Shown: piece after piece, positions 20,453-30,208 of the stretch
Layout of the letters: each line of letters begins with the position of its first letter
How positions within the stretch are numbered: the first letter of the stretch is position 1
Assembly (NCBI GenBank): GCA_040285825.1
Contig: JAUPSS010000004.1
Coordinates: forward strand, 5,959,658-6,023,657
From: Eukaryota sp. TZLM1-RC
Taxonomy: Eukaryota > Metamonada: BaSk clade
DNA: 64,000 nucleotides
Reading direction: 5' to 3'
Position numbers and translations under genes: made by a program
Notes under the pieces: generated by a model
The model's input: the letters and a program-made list of their open reading frames with translations, nothing else
Database searches by the model: none
What the model was told of the DNA's origin: nothing

Positions 20453-20930
20453 ATGAAAGACGCTCTCAGCATCATCAACAGATTAGTCCACGATACTTCT
20501 TTGTCTAAAGAACGTTTCTTTGTTGGTTTTGAGGATAGCTTTGGCGGTGTATTCTTCCTACCTCTTCACGATTTTCTTGCCTTATCTGTACCATCTCACA
20601 GAATTCGCTACATATCTAAAGGAAACTCAATTCTCTGGTCTCGCACAAAATGAATCAACCTTATTGGCTCTGTTGCACCTTCTGTTTCTTTATTCTCATC
20701 TCCAACACCTGGTGTTCTCTCCCGATATTTTCCTCCTCATGCTACTGGTAGAAAGAATTTCCAGTTACCCTTCTTCTCTAACATTGTTTCTTGTAGTGTA
20801 GGTGTTCATCATACATTGGCACTCTCTGCTTGTGGTAATTGCTATGGATTTGGTCTGAACAAATCTACCAATTAGGCAACAACTCAATGGAAAATAAATT
20901 CCACAGAAATGATACTATCAATAATGATTG
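20453..20930 (+). pseudogene. Broken gene: MJ1316-like domain plus RCC1 repeat
   Basis: The first 66 codons resemble the MJ1316 (DUF504) RNA-end recognition domain: I-I-N-R-L-V-H-D, then F-F-V-G-F-E-D-S-F-G-G-V, then P-S-H-R-I-R-Y-I and I-L-W-S-R. An in-frame TGA at 20651-20653 follows. The same frame then continues into an RCC1 blade (S-V-G-V-H-H-T-L-A-L-S, Y-G-F-G-L-N) up to a frameshift near 20870. After that Q-L-G-N-N-S continues in another frame to about 20930. Length and disruptions mark it as a truncated pseudogene. It lies in the 1.2 kb missing from the composite copy at 33.7-37.1 kb. Confidence 0.65.
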
Positions 20931-21144
20931 AAGTTTGTTAACAATAATTGAGTTCTGCGAAACAGTGAAAAGATTTCTGTATGTATGTTATCATGAAGCT
21001 TCAGTTGTTTTGATGAACACACAACCATACTTTTATGAACAGCAATTATAAATCCTCTATTAATGAGAAAAACATTAAAACAGCCAACAAAAGATTCACA
21101 TATTTACACTGTTGTGACAGCATGTCAATGCTAAAACATTAAAA

Positions 21145-21484
21145 TCAAATAATTAAGCCATATTTATTTCTATGCAATACAAATCCAACTATCCTTGTTG
21201 TTGAGCTTTCATTGACAAGCTTCTTCCTAAAGTTAACAGAATGATCATAAGGTAACAAACCAGCAGCTATAATTTCATCACACAACAATAATTGAGAAGA
21301 AATAACAGCAGATGAACGAATCATATTTCTTAAAACACAATAGTTGTCCCAAATTCCAAGTTCCTTTGGATCACAGGCTTCTCCAGAAAAGACATCTAAA
21401 CCAACAATGCCACCCTCTTCGGCTTCTTCTTGCAAGTTGATAATAGTCTCTTCAGCATCAAGACCAGAGTTTTGAGCAAGTGTT
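21145..21484 (-). pseudogene. CCT6: C-terminal fragment of chaperonin CCT subunit zeta
   Basis: The frame reads L-A-Q-N-S-G-L-D, then G-G-I-V-G-L-D-V-F-S-G-E and G-I-W-D-N-Y-C-V, then L-L-L-C-D-E-I-I-A-A-G. These are the conserved C-terminal segments of CCT6 (TCP-1 zeta), part of the cytosolic folding chamber for actin and tubulin. Only about 75 family residues remain. Upstream sequence does not continue the gene, and after A-A-G the protein runs into 30 unrelated residues. It is best read as a truncated duplicate of a gene elsewhere; a terminal exon is less likely. Confidence 0.75.
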
Positions 21485-21688
21485 TATCTCAATAGGTCAG
21501 AAACACAAAAAAGGGATTAGGGAGGGATTAGGGAGGGAAGGGAAAAAAAAAGGGATTTGTATTCAACCTAAAATTCAACCACAGTAAGAATTCTCCAACT
21601 GAGTAGTTCAGCATCTCAGTTCATTTTATCCACGTCCACCAATAATCTCAACAGGTTACCACTGTTTGACGTTTTGTGTTATTAGGCG

Positions 21689-22948
21689 ATGTCTAAACTC
21701 AATTCTTTACAAACCAAGGTGATTCAGCTTAAACACACAATCACTACTTATCAAAACTACTGCAAATCACATAATCTTCCTCTTCCACAAGTAAGTGATG
21801 TATTTTTCGCTCCAGACACACTCCAGAAGGTTTCAAATGCGTTCTCGCTTCGTTCTGATCTCAATGACCTTCGCCATGATATCAATGCAGAACTTACCTC
21901 AATTGAATCTCAACTACAGTCCTCTCTTTCCCTTGCTCTGTCGTCTCTACACTCTCATGATGCGCACATATCACAACTTAACCAAGAAATGAGCAGTGTT
22001 CAATCACTAAACCAGCAACTTGAGTGTGAAGTATCTAAATTAAATGAAGCTACTCAATCTCAGAGTCTGCAGCTTTCCGAACTTGAAAATGATTTGATTG
22101 AAAAGGAAAGGTTAATAACTGAGCTGAAAAGCAATCACGATGGCAAGGCGGTCAACCAACAGTTAGAGTTGGTTAATTTACAATCGCAAGTTTCTGATCA
22201 CCAATCAACAATGTCTAAACTGGAAACTGAAATTTCAAAGTTAAGATTCCGAAATTCCCAGTTAATGTCTGAAATTAATGAAAAGGATTTGGAATTAACT
22301 AATCAAGTGGCTGAAAATAATATTTTAGAAACTGAATTTCAACAAATTCAAAAGGAAGCGCAAAATTACAAAAGTCAGTTGAATTCAGCAGAAACACGCG
22401 TCACTGAGCTGTTCTCTGAGCTGACAAGTGTCAAGTCTCAGCTGACAAATATTTGTAGTTCAAAGGACGCGGAATGGATTGAAAAACTTGAAAATTATAA
22501 AGATGAGTGGAAGAAGAGCTCAGAAAAGGATCAGTTATTACTGAAGAGACAATTAGAATCACGTTTCAAAAGGGAAACTGATGAATTGAGGGGTAGAAAT
22601 GAATATTTAGCGGAATTACTTAATGATACTGAAGCAAAGTGCAAAAAGTTAGAAGTTTCACAGAAGGAACATCTACAGTCGATAGCGACTTTACAGTCTG
22701 ATAAACGTGACATGCAAAAAACAGTGGATTCTTTGAAGATGGAAAATTTGGAATTAAGATCAGCAAGTCAGCCCAGTAATTCAGTCAATTTTGAATTAGA
22801 AATTGAACAATTAGAGAAGACTTTGGAGCGTTTATTAGTAACAATTCGGAAAAAAGATGATGAAATAAGTCAACTAAGAAGAACAATAAAGGCTGAGTGT
22901 TCAGAACGAATGGCTTTAAAACAGAAGTTGGCTTCAATCAAAAAATGA
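21689..22948 (+). CDS. Coiled-coil protein, function unknown
   Basis: The protein has 419 residues, almost entirely predicted coiled coil from about residue 50, with Leu/Ile at heptad positions and many Glu, Gln, Ser and Lys. The first 50 residues contain K-L-N-S-L-Q-T-K-V-I-Q-L-K-H-T and a short Pro-containing loop. No motor, kinase or membrane segment is seen. Such proteins are often cytoskeletal or Golgi tethers, but no family is identifiable. An inverted partial copy (first ~190 codons plus 5' flank) is found at 34090-34747. The ATG follows a 5' flank that is conserved in that copy. Confidence 0.75.
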   Translation: MSKLNSLQTKVIQLKHTITTYQNYCKSHNLPLPQVSDVFFAPDTLQKVSNAFSLRSDLNDLRHDINAELTSIESQLQSSLSLALSSLHSHDAHISQLNQEMSSVQSLNQQLECEVSKLNEATQSQSLQLSELENDLIEKERLITELKSNHDGKAVNQQLELVNLQSQVSDHQSTMSKLETEISKLRFRNSQLMSEINEKDLELTNQVAENNILETEFQQIQKEAQNYKSQLNSAETRVTELFSELTSVKSQLTNICSSKDAEWIEKLENYKDEWKKSSEKDQLLLKRQLESRFKRETDELRGRNEYLAELLNDTEAKCKKLEVSQKEHLQSIATLQSDKRDMQKTVDSLKMENLELRSASQPSNSVNFELEIEQLEKTLERLLVTIRKKDDEISQLRRTIKAECSERMALKQKLASIKK

Positions 22949-23848
22949 TTGTTTAATCAAATAGTCGTTTTTTCTGATTTATTTATTTAAGCCATGGAGA
23001 TTGGTTTTGTGAGCTATTTTATATGAATTTATTTTCTTTTTATTATTATTTATTTTATTTATTTATTTATTTTATTTTTTTTATTTTCTGTCTGCATATT
23101 TAGCGAGCATTCTTCCACTCAGACCTTGGTCAAGTGTGTGGTGCCATCAAAAGTAAAACTAATTTTGTGCACAACCTCCTCATTATAAAAGCTACACTCT
23201 TTGCTGTAATGACATAAACCACATTTACTATGTTTTATTGCATTCATGGTAAAGTGCAATCAAATAAGAAATAACTATAGTGGTATAAGCATCATAATTA
23301 ATTTCATAATAAATTCCTACAATTAATAATGACACAAGTCTGCAAATTGTATGGAATTTCCAAGAAATGTACCAGACCATTACAAGAATTCAAGTTAATT
23401 CCCCCTAATCACCCCTTCAAGAGTGAAATCTAAATCTATTTATTATTCTTAAGTGGACGAATATTGTTTCTGTTTTACAACTGAGTTCTTGAAATATTAA
23501 ATGTAATAACCACTTTTCCGATGCCAAATAAGGAACAAAACATGACCACTTGTTTGTTGGTTCCGTTTTGAACATAATTGAGGGTCAATACATAACATAG
23601 ATTGAAAAAATTGTTAAACCGAAGTTCTGGTCCATATGCAGGGCTTGGAAATAAGCTGTGATTGAGACAATCTGTGAACGAAAAGCCGATTGTTCATGTG
23701 GATCCATTGGTGAAGATTGCGTTTCGGCATCATGACAATTTTTACTCCAGACTCTGATGTCTAAGATGTCGATCATGTCTCTTGACATGTTTGATGCATT
23801 AAGGGTTTCTGTTATTCTTGGTGTGAGTTTCCATCACATCTGTTACTC
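22949..23848. other. Intergenic, AT-rich
   Basis: 900 bp between the coiled-coil gene and the acyl-CoA synthetase. A (TTTA)n-like low-complexity tract spans about 23035-23090. No supported gene. Confidence 0.55.
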
Positions 23849-25859
23849 ATGAACGACAACCTTCTTTACCTTAAAAGACCACATACATCCTGTCCATTTG
23901 AACCAGACCCTCACTCCTTGAACAATGTTTATCCTGGGGACCCCGAGTCAAAACTTCCTGAATCAAGAGATACTCTTTTCAAAAACTTTCTCGAAAGTGT
24001 CCAGCGTTATCCAAACCGAGAAGCCTTTGGTAGAAGGGTTGAAAACGATGGAAATGTTTCCTTCGACTATTTATCGTACACTCAAGCTCTGAAACAAGTA
24101 GAAAGTATCAGTGGCGGTTTCGCTTCACTCAATGTCATACCCGGTGAGAGGGTTGCCATTCTTGGTCCAAGCAGAGTAGAGTGGATGTTGACAGATCTTG
24201 CAATTCAGAGAAGCGGTCTCATCACAGTTGGAATTTATGCTGATATTCGAGAAGCAGACCAACTCCATATTCTCCGGGATTCAGGATCATCCATTCTCTT
24301 GTTCAGTCTATGTTGCCAGTCTTCTGCCGAGTATCTCCTAAAACATGCATCTTCTCAACTTAAAGCAGTGGTCTGTATGGATGATTGCGAACCATTACCA
24401 ACACAATTGCCTTTCTTTACTTTTTCCAAGTTTTGTTCTCTCAATAACTCTCCTCCAGCCCCTTGTAACTGTTCCTCCAACGATGTTGCCACTCTTGTCT
24501 ATAGCTCTGGTACTTCTGGTCCAAGGTATGGTATTGGTCACTCCATGCTCATTACAGCAAAGGTGCCATGCTTACTCACCGCAATGTCCTTTCCGGTGCT
24601 CTCTCCTACAACGAGGTAATGCCACCTTCTCCTGATCCCAACCATCAAGAAGTTATATTATCATACCTACCTTTAAGTCATATCTTTGAACGTACCTTTT
24701 CTACAGCAGCGTTAATCCATGCTTGTAAAATAGGTTATTTTTCCGGCAAGACCAGTACATTGGTAGGGGACATTCAAGCTGTGAAACCGACTGTTTTCAT
24801 TGCGGTTCCAAGGGTTTTATCAAAGATTTATAATGGAGTTATTACAAAAGTTAATAATTCGTTCTTTTTAAAAAGATTTTTGTTTAATAAGTTTTATGAA
24901 TGTAAAAGAACTTCTGATTTGCGTGGTCGAAATTCTCGTTTTTTGACTAAATTTTTCAAGAATTCGGTGGCTCAAAAATTTGGTGGTCGTCTACGTGTCA
25001 TTTATTTTGGTTCAGCCAAATGTGATCCTGAAATTGTAGAATTCCTTCAAACAGTCCTTTCTATCCCAGTTAACCAAGGGTGGGGGATGTCTGAAACCTC
25101 AGCAGCAGGTACCGTTGTTGATTTAAATGATAAGGACTACTATACGGCTGGTACTATTAAGGGAAGGGACACTCAAATAAGACTGCGGTCAATTCCTGAA
25201 CTAGGTTATTCTGTAACTGATGATCCACCACGTGGAGAAATAGAAATAAGAGGTTCTGTTGTGTGTAAAGGATATTGGGGTTGAATAATGAGTCAAAGTT
25301 CACATCTGATGGGTTTCTTAAAACTGGCGATGTTGGTTGTTTCCTCGAATCAAACCATAACCCCAACCCTAATTCCAACCCCAACCCCAACTCTAAGGTT
25401 TGGACAAAGCTTGTGGTGTTGGAACGATTGTCCAGTAATTTCAAGTCTTCTTTTGGGGAAATGGTTTCTGCTGATTTGGTTGAATCCATATATTGCAAGT
25501 CCGATTACGTTCATGATGTGGTCGTTACGGCTGGTGGTGCGAGACTGATTGCTGTGGTAGTTTTAGAAGAAGAGTTTCGTAGTTCTAATGACTTTGGAGC
25601 CGTTGCTCAGGAAATTCTCAATGACTTTAGTCGTTTGGCTGATCAACATAATCTTCGACCTTATGAAAGGGTTGGTGCCGTACATTTGGATGTGAACGAA
25701 TGGACAATTGACAATAATTTACTCAGTGCATCAATGAAAAAAAAGAGATTGATGATTTTGCAGCATTATAGCGAGTCTATTGAGCGATTGAGTAATCAGA
25801 TGAAGTCAAAATTAAATAGAATTGAAGGTTGTTTCAGTGGTTGTCAGAATGTGGAATAG
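23849..25859 (+). CDS. Long-chain acyl-CoA synthetase (one 32-nt intron, one apparent frameshift)
   Basis: This enzyme activates long-chain fatty acids with ATP and CoA for lipid synthesis or oxidation. Exon 1 is 23849-24525; the GT-AG intron is 24526-24557. Across the splice the AMP-binding motif reads Y-S-S-G-T-S-G-P-S-K-G followed by A-M-L-T-H-R-N. Further family marks are Y-L-P-L-S-H-I-F-E-R, V-P-R-V-L, Q-G-W-G-M-S-E-T-S and T-G-D-V-G. At 25277-25280 a GGGG run is one base short for the frame to continue from K-G-Y-W-G into L-N-N-E-S, so the ORF is broken by one base. A Pro-Asn-rich insert (about 25356-25396) precedes an altered D-R-K-x-x-x-F-K motif (E-R-L-S-S-N-F-K). With the base restored the length would be 659 residues, normal for the family. 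It is either a sequencing slip or an early pseudogene. Confidence 0.88.
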
Positions 25860-26475
25860 TTTTGTATATGATTTTTTTGGGTTGTTTTTCCTGAATAAAT
25901 TGGATTATTCCATATTTATTATTCTCTTTTCCACGTAATTACAAAACAGGACAAAACAAATTAAAACACATAAGAAACAAAATTCTCCACACCAACTCTT
26001 GAAGAATCCTTGTGAAGCTTGGACATCATTAAACTCAAGTACTTGGGAACACTTCTGTACAAAGCAAAAATGATACGATTCTTCCATAAATTCCCTGCAA
26101 AATTCTACATACAGTGAAAATTTGAAAATAGGGAAATTTATTTGCAACTGAATATTCAATCAAGAAATGAAATAAATAAATCTTTAAAAATTTATATTTT
26201 TTTGGAAGGAGAAACTTTAATTATACTTTTTATCCTTCACGAATAAGTAATGATAAAATATTATTAGAAAACACAAAAAGGAATACCTGAATCACGATTT
26301 TTCAATAATATCTGAAATGTTTTATAGAAATGGCTACATGTTATAAACCTTGAAGACATCATTTACTCTACAAACAGCTGCTGCAAATTGAAATTGCAAA
26401 TTCAAATTAAATAAATTTAGAAAATAAATCGACAAAAAATTCCCAAAAACCAAAAAATCAAAACTAATTACCCAG
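25860..26475. other. Intergenic between convergent genes
   Basis: 600 bp of AT-rich sequence between the 3' ends of two convergent genes. An AATAAA lies about 35 bp past the acyl-CoA synthetase stop. I see no gene. Confidence 0.5.
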
Positions 26476-27846
26476 TCATCTACCACGTTTCCTTTTAACC
26501 TCAGGTCCACTAGCCCTTCGTTTCCTTTTACCCTCAACTTCATCCCTGCCCAATTCTTCTTTCAAAACAGAGGTGACCAATCGTGTAAACTCTTCACTGT
26601 AGCCTTCCGATGGTTCTTTTTCTTCCTGCACCATTTCAAGTACTTCTTCCAAAGAACGACGGCCTTCATAAACGTCAACAGCAAGATCTGATTGGATTAA
26701 AGGTCCCTTGTCAAGATCAACTGTGGCGGTGGAAGGAACCCTCTCGAAAACTGAAGCAAGATAGTTTAAAGCAGCTTTGGAGGCTACATTTAGTGAAAAA
26801 GTTTGTAGTAAAGAAGCAAATTGAGCCAAACAGTGTTGTTCAGGGTAAATATTCACTGCTTCTTTTATTGTAAGTCTGAAATTGACGGAAAAAGGAAATT
26901 TCCCGTCACTAATTGAATCATTAGCAACTTCTGAACTATAAACTCTTGCTTTTGAAAGTTTGGCAAGGGCAAAAAGCTTTTTAGTTTCTTCAGCAGATTT
27001 GTAAAAGTCACTCCAATAGGGATGAGTTGTGTCAAAATCAGAGGAGATGATTAGGTGATGGTCAATGGACTTCTTGAGACAAAAAAAGTCGAGTTTTCTT
27101 GGGTTTATTCCACTAAAATTTTGATTGCAATCAGTTACGTCATCAATCTTTTTGATTGTTAGTTGATTAATTGATCCTGTTGTTGACCATAAAGTTTCAC
27201 GAATACCTAATTCTAGATTCACAGCACCTATATTGAGTGCGATTGGTAGATCAACACGAGAAAAGGAGAGATGAATTTGGCCTGAAAATGGACAAATAGA
27301 TCTGACTACGGCTGTGATGTTCTTCCCATACAGTGATTTTGGAAGCTTAGAGTGATATGATGTGAATTGGAAATGGTAAGGGGTAAGAATGCCAATAAGA
27401 GAGAGGGAAGAAACATCATAAATGTTATGTGAGGAGGTGAAAAACCCGTGGTCTGGCTGAACTTGATCAATGGTACTGGAGAGAATGACATCAGCTACGT
27501 TGGGTGGAGGTGCAGTGTAATGAGAGGATAAGCATATTCTGGAGAGTTTTACAGATAAAAATGAAGAATGGATGTGGCTAATGGATCCTTGTATAAGAGA
27601 ACCAGGAATAAGTTCAGAAATTAAATGGGACGAAGTTGTACGATGATGCTGAAGGAAACGCTTTGCTTCGGAACACAGACCAGCGTTTTTGAACCGCTGA
27701 AAACTGTGGGCAAAGGTCATTGTAAATGATGAAATTAGAATACTAAATATGAGCAAGAGTAGACTTGGCAAAGTGGATTCCATTCCATTTCCATTTCCAC
27801 TTTTGTGTTCCATTTTTATTCCCACATTCTCATAAGATGATTCCAA
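26476..27846 (-). CDS. Unrecognised 456-residue protein with N-terminal membrane segment and basic tail
   Basis: I do not recognise this protein. Residues about 27-46 form a hydrophobic helix (L-P-S-L-L-L-L-I-F-S-I-L-I-S-S-F) that could be a signal anchor. Two stretches have a loose S1/OB-fold pattern: P-G-S-L-I-Q-G-S-I-S-H-I with V-K-L-S, and L-Y-G-K-N-I-T-A-V-V-R-S-I with I-H-L-S. A helical region around residues 285-380 (A-E-E-T-K-K-L-F-A-L-A-K) follows, and the last 20 residues are strongly basic (K-R-K-R-R, K-R-K-R-G-R). The membrane helix and nuclear-type tail are an odd pair; a downstream ATG (M-E-S-T, residue 22, or M-T-F-A, residue 43) may be the true start. The frame is uninterrupted. 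Confidence 0.6.
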   Translation of the reverse strand: MESSYENVGIKMEHKSGNGNGMESTLPSLLLLIFSILISSFTMTFAHSFQRFKNAGLCSEAKRFLQHHRTTSSHLISELIPGSLIQGSISHIHSSFLSVKLSRICLSSHYTAPPPNVADVILSSTIDQVQPDHGFFTSSHNIYDVSSLSLIGILTPYHFQFTSYHSKLPKSLYGKNITAVVRSICPFSGQIHLSFSRVDLPIALNIGAVNLELGIRETLWSTTGSINQLTIKKIDDVTDCNQNFSGINPRKLDFFCLKKSIDHHLIISSDFDTTHPYWSDFYKSAEETKKLFALAKLSKARVYSSEVANDSISDGKFPFSVNFRLTIKEAVNIYPEQHCLAQFASLLQTFSLNVASKAALNYLASVFERVPSTATVDLDKGPLIQSDLAVDVYEGRRSLEEVLEMVQEEKEPSEGYSEEFTRLVTSVLKEELGRDEVEGKRKRRASGPEVKRKRGR

Positions 27847-27981
27847 AAAGCCGATTTACGTTTATTCAGACCCAGAGTGAAGATAACCATTACTGACCTC
27901 GACAGTGTTGTAATAATTGGTCGGGAAAAAATTATAATTGGACAATTAATTATATACAAAACTAATTCGACTACCTATTGT

Positions 27982-28628
27982 TTACTTCAGTGTTGCAAGT
28001 ATTTTGTTTTGATCGTTGTTCAACCATACCTTCAACTCAGATAAGTTTTCTAATAAAAGTGATGACATCCTGGTACGTTTGGATGTTTGAATGGAGCCAC
28101 CGACTGAAAAGAAGGATTCACAAAAAACTGTTGTTGCTGGGCCTGCTAGAAAACTCAAAGCCAGAGGAAATAATTTTGAAAAAGCACATTTGTTGTTTTT
28201 CCACCATTTAATAGGATCTGTACTCAAATGAAATGTTCTTTCAAATAAATAATTGTCAAGTTCATCAACATGCACTAATTCCCTGTTGTCCTTCTGTGGT
28301 TGAAAACTTTTTCAAAATGGGACATGTTTCTACTTTTCCAGGATACCTGTTCGTTAACCTGTAATGCGACATCTGCAAAAAGGTCAATGTCTCTGGAAGA
28401 TGAAATTAGTGTACGAATTCCGTTGATGTGTTTTTTTAATTGTACATTTGATACAGGTACAACAGTGGTCTTAATTCTTGGATCATGAATAGACGCCGAA
28501 CAAGCATAAAAGTCGTAAACAAAGTCTGAGTACTTTTCCCGACAAATTTCACCCATTTTCTCCGCAGCTTCATTGATTACAAAAGGAATTTGATTAACAA
28601 TGGGAACTTCAACAATGACTTTATACAA
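27982..28628 (-). mobile_element. hAT-family DNA transposase, C-terminal remnant
   Basis: Two overlapping minus frames (28628-28275, 28275-27982) carry the hAT dimerisation region. It reads I-H-D-P-R-I-K, then D-P-I-K-W-W-K-N-N, then A-G-P-A-T-T-V-F-C-E-S-F-F-S-V-G-G, then K-R-T-R-M-S-S and L-K-V-W-L. The frame breaks near 28280, and no N-terminal catalytic part or BED finger is seen upstream. It is a dead fragment of a cut-and-paste transposon. Confidence 0.88.
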
Positions 28629-28886
28629 GTCATGAAGACAAACAAGTGGCTACTCTTTGTTGATGGGACCCAGTGTAGTATTTCCAAACAGACGATGTTT
28701 TTTTCTTTGGCGAAGTTAGTGTTGCCGAAGACGTTTGAAGGCATTCTTCATTATCTCATACATTAGCAGTAATGTGAATAGATTCCTTATCAGTCATTTA
28801 TGCAGGTTCAGTTATAATTGAGTATGGGCAATATGTTTCCATTTCCATATCCACTTTTGAAAAAAATTCCGTCCATTATCAATTAC
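28629..28886. other. Non-coding stretch with a short imperfect repeat
   Basis: A TATCCACTTTTGAAAAA...TTCCGTCCAT block around 28850-28875 recurs imperfectly at 29131-29161, to the right of the LINE insertion. No gene is seen. Confidence 0.5.
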
Positions 28887-29140
28887 ATTTCCACTTTTTT
28901 CAAAAAATGGTGAAAGAAAAAACAATGAAAAGATTTGATATTTTTTTATGGCGTTCACGGATTCAATTTGCCATTATTAATAGATTACCGCGGTTTTTCA
29001 ATCGAATTAGAGAAGCTTTAGCTAGACAGCAAGCAAATCAAGATTTTGTAGAGGAAATCTTGGTTTAATGATAGTCGTCCCATTAGTTATGATTTAATTT
29101 AATCAAGTGTGCAAATTCAATAAATATAATTTCCACTTTT
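28887..29140 (+). mobile_element. RLE-type LINE, family 1, about 230-bp 3' fragment with 12-bp target duplication
   Basis: This is a strongly 5'-truncated family-1 copy. It holds the last 50 codons of the endonuclease end (M-V-K-E-K-T-M-K-R-F through E-E-I-L-V), the stop and the full 3' UTR. ATTTCCACTTTT flanks it exactly at 28887-28898 and 29129-29140. The element ends ...CAATAAAT without poly(A). Confidence 0.92.
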
Positions 29141-29224
29141 GAAAAAAAAATCCGTCCATTTCAATTTTGAAATGAAAAAGAAAATTGAAAATGTGGAAAT
29201 TCATTCTACTTCACCAACTCTAAT

Positions 29225-29345
29225 GAGAAGCAATGGGAAGAAAACAAGCACATCAAGAATCTGTAGAAGAATTGTTGGTTCATTCAATTTAGTCCCATTA
29301 GTTGTTACTTGATTTTGTTAAGTGTTATTGTTCAATAAAAAATTG
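29225..29345 (+). mobile_element. Older diverged family-1 LINE 3' end
   Basis: The order of motifs matches the family-1 3' end (Q-A-x-Q-E-x-V-E-E-L-L-V, then a stop, TCCCATTAGTT, then TTCAATAAA), but with many changes. It lies 85 bp after the younger fragment at 28887-29140. Confidence 0.7.
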
Positions 29346-29928
29346 TTACCACAAAGAAATTAGAGTTCAAGGGATTGGGTTTCAGGAAGATTTGATATTG
29401 ATATCATATATATCATTTCCTTCTCCTTCATCAACATCAACCTTGAATTGTCTATAGATATACTGGTCATGGTATTAAAAAATCATGGTTTTAAAATTTT
29501 ATTGATGCGGGAGAAACTTTATTTTCTGTGGAATTTAATTGTAAGTACAATGGACCAGAAATGTAAATCTAATGGTATTGAAAACTTTAAATTTGATTCT
29601 CACGAACCATCAAATTTTGAATACAATTTTGATGTAGAGCGAAGTAGTTAACTAAAATCACCATTAATCAAAAGCGAACTCACAAATGTTATAGGTTTTT
29701 CTTGCAGACAATTCTCCATTAATATCCCTACATCTTTTCAAACAAAGGGCAATTAGCTTCACTAACAATGGCTACAAAGCAAATTGTTGGGCTCAGCAAA
29801 TATTAACTGGATTCAATAGTTAGTGCAGTATTTGGAACAACGAATATTTCCAAAACCAAAGTAGGTTGTACATTCCTGCAGTCTATTTAAAAGCGCTTCA
29901 TGAAGCATTGATCTCTTTTTAATTTTTA

Positions 29929-30208
29929 GTTTTGCTGTAAAAAGCTTCAACAAAAATTGTCAAAGATTTTTGAAAGCTTGGATTTTGATGTTAGACTTGG
30001 CTTAGTCAAGAAAAAGCATCCCGCTTTTGCAAATCTTTTACAAGATATGTGTGATAGTACTTCTTCGGCCTTAGTAACAACAATTCCACAAGTTTATGGT
30101 ACTCTCTTATCCGATTCTGCTTGGACTCTGAATATGAGACTTTGCTCCTTTATTTGGATTGATAATTTGTCTCATAATTCAAATTGTAATTGTTCTCGAA
30201 AAATTACA
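29929..30208 (+). mobile_element. RLE-type LINE, family 2, left part split by a nested copy
   Basis: This family-2 sequence starts at the S-K-I-F-E-S-L-D-F-D-V-R-L-G region (frame from 29957) and runs to the first part of the zinc knuckle near 30208. There a family-1 LINE has inserted. The matching right part resumes after 31366. Confidence 0.85.

Noticed and set aside
20651-20653. TGA recoded as sense
   Set aside because: TGA ends intact genes here (coiled-coil protein, short-chain dehydrogenase), and the RCC1 remnant has another frameshift, so it is a pseudogene.
23585-23788. 67-codon minus ORF upstream of the acyl-CoA synthetase
   Set aside because: No motif, short, AT-rich context; likely chance.
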